11,613 nucleotides of DNA from CAYRXM01 sp964428175 (GTDB lineage: Bacteria > Chloroflexota > Anaerolineae > JAFGEY01). Where the stretch lies: the NCBI GenBank assembly GCA_964428175.1, contig CAYRXM010000155.1:1-11613 (forward strand), in the 5' to 3' direction. The position numbers and the translations under genes are program-made. Shown in pieces: positions 6,552 through 11,613 of this stretch. The notes under the pieces were generated by a model. That model was not told the DNA's origin, searched no databases, and saw nothing but the letters and a program-made list of their open reading frames with translations. The stretch's first letter is position 1. Each line of letters opens with the position of its first letter.

Positions 6552-6983
6552 GTGAAGAAAATCAAGGCTTTTGTCAAGTTGCAACTTTTGGCCGGCAAGG
6601 CCACACCGGCGCCGCCGGTCGGGCCGGCGCTGGGGCCGCATGGCATCAATATCATGGCTTTTTGCAAGGAATATAATGCCCGCACGTCCGCTCAGGCCGG
6701 CAGCATCATTCCGGTCGAACTGACCATCTTTAGCGATAGCAGCTTTACGTTCATCACCAAGACTCCGCCCGTCTATGACCTGATTCGCAAAGCGGTCGGC
6801 GTCGAAAAAGGCTCGGCGGAACCCAACCGCAAGCCAGTCGGCAAGTTGAGCAAGCAGCAGTTGCGCGAGATCGTCGAGATCAAGATGAAGGATTTGAACG
6901 CGGTCGATGTTCCCGGCGCCGAACGACAGGTTGTCGGCACCGCGCACAGCATGGGTGTTCAGGTCGAAGGTTACGATTATTAG
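6552..6983 (+). CDS. rplK: 50S ribosomal protein L11
   Basis: L11 builds the GTPase-associated centre of the large subunit together with the L10-L12 stalk. The 143-residue product begins MKKIKAFVKLQLLAGKATPA and has the conserved PPVGPALGPHGINIMAFCKEYN run, the linker TKTPPVYDLIRKAVGV, and the RNA-binding domain with KLSKQQLREIVEIKMKDLNA and the ending GTAHSMGVQVEGYDY. The start is GTG 6552, seven bases after the perfect AGGAGG (6539-6544). An upstream in-frame ATG at 6516 would add 12 unconserved residues and lacks a good site. The stop TAG 6981-6983 abuts the tandem repeat array that separates it from rplA. Confidence 0.97.
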   Translation: MKKIKAFVKLQLLAGKATPAPPVGPALGPHGINIMAFCKEYNARTSAQAGSIIPVELTIFSDSSFTFITKTPPVYDLIRKAVGVEKGSAEPNRKPVGKLSKQQLREIVEIKMKDLNAVDVPGAERQVVGTAHSMGVQVEGYDY

Positions 6984-7213
6984 TTTTTCAACGTGGCAGG
7001 ACGCCCGGCGTCCGCGACGATTAGGGATTCATTTTTCAACGTGGCAGGACGCCCGGCGTCCGCGACGATTAGGGATTCATTTTTCANNNNNNNNNNNNNN
7101 NNNNNNNNNNNNNNNNNNNNNNNNNNNNNNNNNNNNNNNNNNNNNNNNNNNNNNNNNNNNNNNNNNNNNNNNNNNNNNNNNNNNNNACGTGGCAGGACGC
7201 CCGGCGTCCGCGA
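6984..7213 (+). repeat. 48-bp tandem repeat array with hairpin core between rplK and rplA
   Basis: Two complete, identical 48-bp units (6984-7031 and 7032-7079) are followed by the first seven bases of a third (7080-7086). After the N gap, unit positions 8-34 continue (7187-7213) before sequence diverges into the rplA ribosome binding site. Each unit begins TTTTTCAACGTGGCAGGACG. It has a GC-rich inverted repeat, GGACG-cccgg-CGTCC, extended by CGTGGC/GCGACG with one bulge and one mismatch. The array starts directly after the rplK stop codon. The left flank ends at unit base 7 and the right flank starts at unit base 8, so the gap probably stands for zero or more whole units. Confidence 0.92.
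7087..7186. other. Assembly gap of exactly 100 Ns inside the repeat array
   Basis: Exactly 100 Ns is a common placeholder length, not a measured distance. The break falls within identical 48-bp units, which short reads cannot span, so copy number is unknown. Confidence 0.97.
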
Positions 7214-7231
7214 TGACCACAGGAGGAACAA

Positions 7232-7942
7232 ATGCCAAAGCACGGAAAAAAGTATCTGGAAGCCCTTCAGCAGGTCGATCAGAACCGGCTTTATTCGCCC
7301 CAAGAGGCGATTGATCTGGTTCGCACGACCAATTTTACCAAGTTTGACGCCACGATTGACGTGCATCTGCGTCTGGGCGTCGACCCGCGTCATGCCGACC
7401 AGATGGTGCGCGGCGTGGTCTTGCTGCCGAATGGGCTGGGCAAGACGGTGCGCATCCTGGTCTTTGCCGAAGGCGACGATGCGCGCATCGCCGAGACAGC
7501 CGGCGCCGATCACGTGGGCGCCGACGAGTTAAAGACGCGCATTCAGGAAGGCTGGCTGGATTTTGATGTCGTTCTGGCTACGCCGCCCATGATGCGTGTG
7601 GTGGGCAGCCTGGGCCGTGTGCTCGGCCCGCGCGGCCTGATGCCCAACCCCAAGGCCGGCACCATCGTCCAGGGCGATGACCTGGGGCGGGTGATCGAGG
7701 AAGCGCGCCTGGGGCGTGTCGAGTTTCGCGTCGACAAAACCTCAAACCTGCACGCGCCGTTTGGCAAAGTCAGCTTTGAGACGCCCATGTTGATGGGTAA
7801 TTTGAGCGCGTTTATGGACGCAGTCAAACGCGCTCGTCCTTCGTCAGCCAAAGGCACCTACATTCGCAAGGTCGTGCTGACCTCAACGATGGGGCCTGGC
7901 GTGCGCGTCGACCCGATGATGGCTCAAAATATCGAGTTGTAG
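7232..7942 (+). CDS. rplA: 50S ribosomal protein L1
   Basis: L1 forms the mobile stalk that contacts E-site tRNA, and in many bacteria it represses its own mRNA. The 236-residue product has the family's usual length. It carries MPKHGKKYLEAL, EAIDLVRTTNFTKFDATIDV, the conserved GRVLGPRGLMPNPKAGTI block in domain II, and KGTYIRKVVLTSTMGPGVRVD near the end. The start ATG 7232 lies five bases after AGGAGG (7221-7226). It is separated from its normal partner rplK by the hairpin repeat array, which ends only seven bases before the ribosome binding site. Confidence 0.97.
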   Translation: MPKHGKKYLEALQQVDQNRLYSPQEAIDLVRTTNFTKFDATIDVHLRLGVDPRHADQMVRGVVLLPNGLGKTVRILVFAEGDDARIAETAGADHVGADELKTRIQEGWLDFDVVLATPPMMRVVGSLGRVLGPRGLMPNPKAGTIVQGDDLGRVIEEARLGRVEFRVDKTSNLHAPFGKVSFETPMLMGNLSAFMDAVKRARPSSAKGTYIRKVVLTSTMGPGVRVDPMMAQNIEL

Positions 7943-7975
7943 GAACGTATTGATCTGTCTTGACAATAATATACT

Positions 7976-8081
7976 TTGCCCAAGACCGCAGGTGCGCTTG
8001 ATCGCTTAATATCCCGCAGAGGCAAAACGTGATTCGTGTGTTTCTTGCAGACGCAAAAACATGCGTATTTCATCGTTAGGT
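7976..8081 (+). promoter_or_regulatory. Ribosomal L10 leader RNA (autoregulatory, upstream of rplJ)
   Basis: The segment CCAAGACCGCAGGTG (7980-7994), a short variable stretch, then CTTAATATCCCGCAGAGGC (8005-8023), follows the conserved primary structure I recall for the L10 leader family (AAGACnGyAGGUG ... UUAAU ... AGGY). In that family the L10-L12 complex binds the RNA and represses rplJL. GCAGAGGC (8016-8023) can pair with GCCTTTGC (8086-8093), the 5' arm of the following terminator, so it is the probable antiterminator strand. Assignment is from memory of the consensus; a covariance-model search was not run. Confidence 0.8.
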
Positions 8082-8127
8082 GACGCCTTTGCACGTATAT
8101 CGAGTGTGCAGAGGCGTCGCGTTTTTT
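8082..8127 (+). terminator. Attenuator terminator of the rplJL leader
   Basis: GACGCCTTTGCAC (8082-8094) pairs with GTGCAGAGGCGTC (8106-8118) over 13 bp with one G-U pair. The loop is 11 nt, and six Ts follow at 8122-8127. The T-run touches AAGGAGG (8128-8134), the rplJ ribosome binding site, so this must be a conditional terminator and not an operon end. Its 3' arm repeats the GCAGAGGC found upstream in the leader. Confidence 0.88.
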
Positions 8128-8144
8128 AAGGAGGAATTGTACCC

Positions 8145-8687
8145 TTGGCTATTAATCGTGAAAAGAAACAAGAACTGGTTCAATTGTATACCGATTGGCT
8201 GCAAGACAGCCAGGCAGTCATCTTTTTGTACATCCGTGCGTTGGGTGTCAACGACATGACCCGCCTGCGCACGCTGCTGCGCGAAAACGACGCGCGTCTG
8301 TTCACGGTCAAGAACACGCTGTTCCGACGCGCCGTCCAGGATGCCAAGCGCCCTGTGCCAGGTTTTTTGACCGGGCCGGTCTCGGCGATCTTTTGCGGCG
8401 AGGATATTGCCGCCAGCGCCAAAAAGATTGAAGACTTTGCCAAATCGGTCAATGAGCCTGCTCAGTTCCAGGTGCTCGGTGGCCTGATTGGACAGGACGT
8501 GCTGGATGCTGAAGCGGCTCAAAATCTGTCCAGCTTGCCTTCGCGTGAGGCGCTCTTTGCCCAGGTACTGGCAACCATGCAGGCGCCCGCGTCGCAGTTG
8601 GTTGGCGTGGTGACCAGCGGCATCCGTCAAGTAGTGAGCGTCTTGCAGGCGCGCGTGGATCAACTCCAGGAAACACAGGCCGCCTGA
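8145..8687 (+). CDS. rplJ: 50S ribosomal protein L10
   Basis: L10 is the base of the ribosomal stalk and holds the L7/L12 dimers. The 180-residue product starts MAINREKKQELVQLYTDWLQ and has the typical rRNA-binding region with LLRENDARLFTVKNTLFRRA and TGPVSAIFCGEDIAASAK. The C-terminal helix for L12 binding is SGIRQVVSVLQARVDQLQE. The start is TTG 8145, ten bases after AAGGAGG (8128-8134); no in-frame ATG matches the family start. Expression is probably set by the L10 leader and attenuator directly upstream. rplL follows after 58 bases. Confidence 0.96.
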   Translation: MAINREKKQELVQLYTDWLQDSQAVIFLYIRALGVNDMTRLRTLLRENDARLFTVKNTLFRRAVQDAKRPVPGFLTGPVSAIFCGEDIAASAKKIEDFAKSVNEPAQFQVLGGLIGQDVLDAEAAQNLSSLPSREALFAQVLATMQAPASQLVGVVTSGIRQVVSVLQARVDQLQETQAA

Positions 8688-8745
8688 TCTGTAACCGCTA
8701 GCGAATTAAAATTTGGTTTTTATTTTTTAGGAGGAAATTAGAACA

Positions 8746-9126
8746 ATGGCAGATTTGAACAAGCTCGTTCAAGAGATCAAGGAACTGTCCTTGATGGAAG
8801 CGTCCCAGTTGGTCAAAATGCTGGAAGAAGAACTCGGTGTGACCGCCGCCGCGCCGATGGCGATGGCCGCGATGCCGATGATGGCCGCCGCAGCCGCCGA
8901 ACCGGTGGAAGAGCAGACGGAATTTGACGTCATTCTCAAGGAATTCGGCGACAAGAAAATCCAGGTCATCAAAGCCGTGCGCCAGCTCACCAACCTGGGT
9001 CTCAAGGAAGCCAAAGAAGTGGTCGAAGCTGCGCCAAGCCCCATCTTGCAGGGGGTCGACAAGGAAGCCGCCGCCGCTGCCAAGACCGCGCTCGAAGCCG
9101 AAGGCGCTGTCGTCGAGATCAAATAA
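8746..9126 (+). CDS. rplL: 50S ribosomal protein L7/L12
   Basis: L7/L12 forms the flexible stalk dimers that recruit EF-Tu, EF-G and other translational GTPases. The 126-residue product has the N-terminal dimerisation domain at 1-33 (LNKLVQEIKELSLMEASQLV). A hinge follows at 34-52, then the factor-binding domain from about 58 (FDVILKEFGDKKIQVIKAVR, LTNLGLKEAKEVVEAAPSPI). The hinge is unusually Met-rich, APMAMAAMPMMAAAAAEP. ATG 8746 is preceded by AGGAGG (8729-8734) and by a T-rich run at 8715-8728 that could act as a translational enhancer, in line with the need for several copies per ribosome. A strong terminator follows, and no rpoB comes after. Confidence 0.97.
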   Translation: MADLNKLVQEIKELSLMEASQLVKMLEEELGVTAAAPMAMAAMPMMAAAAAEPVEEQTEFDVILKEFGDKKIQVIKAVRQLTNLGLKEAKEVVEAAPSPILQGVDKEAAAAAKTALEAEGAVVEIK

Positions 9127-9150
9127 GCTGCTTTGGGCTTTCACGTGCTC

Positions 9151-9183
9151 AAAAAGCCACACCAGTCGCTGGTGTGGCTTTTT
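9151..9183 (+). terminator. Strong intrinsic terminator after rplL
   Basis: AAAAAGCCACACCAG (9151-9165) and CTGGTGTGGCTTTTT (9169-9183) form a perfect 15-bp stem with a 3-nt loop; the 3' arm ends in a T-tract and the 5' arm begins with As, so it may work in both directions. It ends the ribosomal protein unit 24 bases after rplL. Confidence 0.95.
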
Positions 9184-9225
9184 GTCTTGTCCGCAGTGAA
9201 TTTCAAGTAAGAATAGATTAAATCA

Positions 9226-9255
9226 TTGACAACGACCGTCAGTTTATGGTACAAT
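9226..9255 (+). promoter_or_regulatory. Promoter of the HEAT-repeat gene
   Basis: TTGACA (9226-9231) and TACAAT (9250-9255) are 18 bp apart, and a TG at 9247-9248 gives an extended -10 element. The predicted start is near 9262, about 30 nt before the ribosome binding site and TTG start of the next gene. It directly follows the rplL terminator, so the downstream gene is an independent unit. Confidence 0.82.
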
Positions 9256-9290
9256 ATAATCAGGTTTTGGGAGCAAAGCGGAGGCGTGAT

Positions 9291-10157
9291 TTGGACGAGT
9301 CGTTCAATGATACAGACGAAATGTTCTTTGATGACGAGTTTGAGGAGCCAATTCCCTTTGGCTGGTTGATGGAGCGGCTGGATGACCCGGATCCCCAGGT
9401 TCGCCTGGATACCGTTAACGCATTGTGGGAGCACGTCGAACCGGAGGCGATGGCGCGGTTGTTCGATCTGGCTCGAAATGATCCCGACGAGCAGGTTCGC
9501 TGCAAGGCTATTTCCGGGCTGGGGCGCTACATCTGGGAGTGCATGACCATCGACTTTGACGTGCCGGACCCTTACTATGACGGCGAGCTGAGGCAGGAAG
9601 ACCAGGATCGGCTGTACGAGTTTCTGCTTGGCATCTATCGCGATGAAAACCGTTCCTTTGACGAGCGGCGCTACGCGGTTGAGGCGATCAGCTTTTTGTC
9701 CGACAGCGTGGTAAGCGAAGCGATTCAGGCGCTCTATCAACGGCCGGAAAAAGAGGCCAAAATCAGCGCACTTTTTTCGATGGGCCGCAACGGCGCTTTG
9801 TGCTGGGAAGAAATCCTGTCTCGCGAAATCTGGAACCAGGACAGAGAAATTCGTATCGAGGCCATTGACGCGGTTGGCGAAATGCGCGCCGACAGCCTGG
9901 GCCGGGATTTGCTGCGCCTGACCTACGATCCGGACCGCGACGTGATGATGGCGGCCATCTTTGCGCTCGGACAGACGGGGTGGGAGGGCGCTTTCGACCG
10001 GCTGGACGAGTTGGCGCTGCACGCCGATCCCGAAATCCGCCAGGTTGCCGATGCCGCACTCGACGAGTGGACGATTTTCAGCCAGGTGGGCACAGCCTGG
10101 GAACAGGACGACGAGTGGGATGATGACGACCCGGACGATGACCTGGACTGGATGTAA
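9291..10157 (+). CDS. HEAT-repeat protein with acidic C-terminal tail, function unknown
   Basis: The 288-residue protein is built of about seven HEAT-like helical repeats, for example ERLDDPDPQVRLDTVNALWE, NDPDEQVRCKAISGLGRYI, NQDREIRIEAIDAVGEM, DPDRDVMMAAIFALGQTG and HADPEIRQVADAALDEW. It has an acidic N-terminus (DESFNDTDEMFFDDEFEEP) and a very acidic tail (WEQDDEWDDDDPDDDLDWM). There is no signal peptide or membrane span. The start is TTG 9291, six bases after GGAGG (9280-9284). The longer ORF from ATG 9246 would begin inside the promoter -10 region and cannot be made from that transcript. HEAT solenoids usually bind proteins; the partner is unknown. It has its own promoter and terminator, so no operon partner is implied. 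Confidence 0.85.
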   Translation: MDESFNDTDEMFFDDEFEEPIPFGWLMERLDDPDPQVRLDTVNALWEHVEPEAMARLFDLARNDPDEQVRCKAISGLGRYIWECMTIDFDVPDPYYDGELRQEDQDRLYEFLLGIYRDENRSFDERRYAVEAISFLSDSVVSEAIQALYQRPEKEAKISALFSMGRNGALCWEEILSREIWNQDREIRIEAIDAVGEMRADSLGRDLLRLTYDPDRDVMMAAIFALGQTGWEGAFDRLDELALHADPEIRQVADAALDEWTIFSQVGTAWEQDDEWDDDDPDDDLDWM

Positions 10158-10186
10158 ACGGCGCGCCCGGCTCCATCGATCATTTC

Positions 10187-10217
10187 TTCGGCTGACGCAA
10201 GTCAGCCGAATGTTTTT
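10187..10217 (+). terminator. Intrinsic terminator with GCAA tetraloop after the HEAT gene
   Basis: TTCGGCTGAC (10187-10196) and GTCAGCCGAA (10201-10210) form a perfect 10-bp stem closed by a GCAA loop (GNRA type). TGTTTTT (10211-10217) follows. It lies 29 bases after the HEAT stop and 18 bases before the radical SAM gene. Confidence 0.9.
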
Positions 10218-10235
10218 GTAGGGCGGTGAACAAGA

Positions 10236-11613
10236 ATGGGAATTGTCGATCAACACATGCTAGATCGCTGGCTGCCGGCGGTCAACAAGCCGATGCGCTA
10301 TGTGGGCGCCGAGTGGAACGCCGTTTGCAAGCCGTGGGCGGATGTGCCGGTGCGCCTGGCGCTGGCCTATCCTGATGTGTATGAAGTGGGCATGTCCAAC
10401 GTCGGAGTGCAGATTCTATACGATGTGGTCAACGCCCTGCCTCGCGCGCTGTGCGAGCGGGTGTTTGCACCCTGGCCCGATATGGAAGCGATCATGCGCG
10501 AGCAGGGCATCGCGCTTTACGCGCTGGAAAGCCGCCACGCGCTGGCCGATTTCGACCTGATTGGGTTCAGCCTGCCCTACGAACTGAACCTGACCAATGT
10601 GCTCAACATGATCGACCTGGCCGGCCTGCCCGTGCGCGCGGATGAGCGCGGCGACGACGCACCGCTAATCATCGCCGGCGGCAGCGGCGCTTACCATCCC
10701 GAACCCCTGGCCGATTTCATCGATGCGTTTGTGATCGGTGAGGGCGAGGAGGTTCTGGTCGAGATGATTGCCGTCCTGGAGCAGGCCAAAAGCGCCGCAG
10801 CGGACAAATTGGCCGTACTCAAGGCGCTGGCGCGCGTGCCGGGCGTCTATGTGCCGCGCTTTTACGATGTTGCCTACCTGCCCGATGACCGCCTGGCCTC
10901 GATCACGCCCAACATGCCCGAAGCGCAGCAACCGGTGGTCAAGCGGGTGGTCGATCCACTGCCGCCGGTGCCGCTCAAGCCCATCGTGCCTTACGTGCAG
11001 CCCGTTCACGACCGGGCGGTGATCGAAATTATGCGCGGCTGCACGCAGGGCTGCCGTTTCTGCCAGGCCGGGATGGTCTACCGCCATCTGCGCGAACGTC
11101 CGCGCGAAGAAGTGGTGCAGGCGGTCGAGGCCGTCGTGCGCGGCACCGGGCACAACGAGGTCAGTTTGATCTCGCTCAGCTCGGCCGATCACAGCCAGAT
11201 CAAAGAGATTTTGCAGGATTTGCTCTATGAAGGGCGGCAGCCGCCGCTGGGTGTGACGCTGCCCTCGCTGCGCACCGACGCTTTTTCGGTCGAACTGGCC
11301 CGCCTGTTTGAGGGCACACGCCGTTCCGGGCTGACCTTTGCGCCGGAAGCGGGCAGCCAGCGACTCCGCGACGTGATCAATAAAAAAGTGACCGAGGCCG
11401 ACCTCTTGCAGGCCGTTGAGGCAGCCTATGCCAACCGCTGGCAGCGGGTCAAGCTGTATTTCATGATCGGCCTGCCCACCGAAACCGACGAGGACGTGGA
11501 GGCCATCGTCGAACTGGTGCAGCAGGTGGCGGCAATCGGCTATACCCATCATCGCAACAAGGCGAATGTCAGCGTTACGGTATCGACGCTGGTGCCCAAG
11601 CCGCACACGCCTT
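10236..11613 (+). CDS. Radical SAM protein of the TIGR03960 type (3' end outside the window)
   Basis: 459 codons are visible with no stop before the edge. The N-terminal part (about 37-200) resembles a B12-binding-like domain with LALAYPDVYEVGMSNVGVQI and the GEGEE motif (168-172). The radical SAM cluster motif is C269-x3-C273-x2-C276 (GCTQGCRFCQAG), which binds a 4Fe-4S cluster and S-adenosylmethionine. SLISLSSADHS, TFAPEAGSQRLRDVINKKV and the GLPTET loop (412-417) follow, as in radical SAM proteins grouped as TIGR03960. That family is uncharacterised and is often next to or fused with a DUF2344 (TIGR03936) protein. ATG 10236 follows AGGGCGG (10220-10226). The substrate is unknown, and the family name is from memory. 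Confidence 0.9.
   Translation, partial: MGIVDQHMLDRWLPAVNKPMRYVGAEWNAVCKPWADVPVRLALAYPDVYEVGMSNVGVQILYDVVNALPRALCERVFAPWPDMEAIMREQGIALYALESRHALADFDLIGFSLPYELNLTNVLNMIDLAGLPVRADERGDDAPLIIAGGSGAYHPEPLADFIDAFVIGEGEEVLVEMIAVLEQAKSAAADKLAVLKALARVPGVYVPRFYDVAYLPDDRLASITPNMPEAQQPVVKRVVDPLPPVPLKPIVPYVQPVHDRAVIEIMRGCTQGCRFCQAGMVYRHLRERPREEVVQAVEAVVRGTGHNEVSLISLSSADHSQIKEILQDLLYEGRQPPLGVTLPSLRTDAFSVELARLFEGTRRSGLTFAPEAGSQRLRDVINKKVTEADLLQAVEAAYANRWQRVKLYFMIGLPTETDEDVEAIVELVQQVAAIGYTHHRNKANVSVTVSTLVPKPHTP

Noticed and set aside
5222..6685. 487-codon open frame on the minus strand across tRNA-Trp, secE, nusG and rplK start
   Set aside because: It crosses a tRNA and three real genes and has no domain or ribosome binding site support.
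6984..7213. CRISPR array
   Set aside because: The units are directly adjacent identical 48-mers with no unique spacers, and no cas gene is present.
6993..7532. Repeat-containing protein (MAGRPASATIRDSFF repeats) read through the N gap
   Set aside because: The frame depends on the placeholder Ns and then runs out of frame through rplA; the repeat has a hairpin structure fitting non-coding DNA.
7950..7975. Promoter for rplJL (TTGATC or TTGACA with TATACT)
   Set aside because: TATACT (7970-7975) lacks a -35 at proper distance (14 bp to TTGATC), and TTGACA (7960-7965) has no -10 16-19 bp downstream. A weak promoter cannot be excluded.
9141..10256. 371-codon open frame on the minus strand opposite the HEAT gene
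   Set aside because: It runs through two terminators and the promoter region, and the plus-strand HEAT repeats are clear.

Overview
This window is a core translation and transcription locus, most likely from a member of the Chloroflexota (Anaerolineae or Caldilineae-like). The taxonomic call is an inference from protein style: S12 carries the longer insertion form, EF-Tu reads 'ITIAISHVEYETEKRHYAHVD', and the downstream genes are a HEAT-repeat protein and a TIGR03960-like radical SAM protein. No search was run. A sequencing-adapter remnant and two runs of N show that this is a draft scaffold, probably from a metagenome or short-read assembly.

Layout, all on the + strand: the 3' end of rpoB (1-383); a consensus promoter and structured leader (409-549); a str-type operon rpsL-rpsG-fusA-tuf (550-4940); then rpmG, tRNA-Trp(CCA), secE and nusG (4998-6433); the L11/L1 pair rplK-rplA (6552-7942), interrupted by a 48-bp tandem hairpin repeat array that holds a 100-N gap; an L10-type leader with an attenuator; rplJ-rplL (8145-9126); and a strong intrinsic terminator (9151-9183). 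A new promoter then drives an acidic HEAT-repeat protein (9291-10157), followed by a GNRA-loop terminator and a radical SAM gene that runs off the right edge (10236-11613).

Together the genes supply ribosomal proteins (S12, S7, L33, L11, L1, L10, L7/L12), elongation factors G and Tu, the Trp tRNA, the SecE translocon subunit and the transcription factor NusG. L11, L1 and the L10-L12 stalk form the ribosomal platform on which EF-G and EF-Tu act, so much of the GTPase cycle is encoded here. The order is unusual in two ways: rpoB (not rpoC) sits directly upstream of rpsL, and rplL is closed off by a terminator instead of leading into rpoBC.

No new defence, mobile or biosynthetic system is visible. 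The interest lies in RNA-level features: the phased 48-bp repeat array between rplK and rplA, stem-loops on both sides of tRNA-Trp, a hairpin that may bridge a distant Shine-Dalgarno to rpmG, a textbook L10 attenuator with a duplicated 8-mer switch, and a consensus promoter with an inverted repeat at its start site. Protein-level oddities are an EF-1alpha-like arginine in the EF-Tu G3 motif and an EF-G whose G domain resembles the EF-G2 type. Sequence quality is compromised at rpsL codons 3 to about 15 and in the rplK-rplA spacer.
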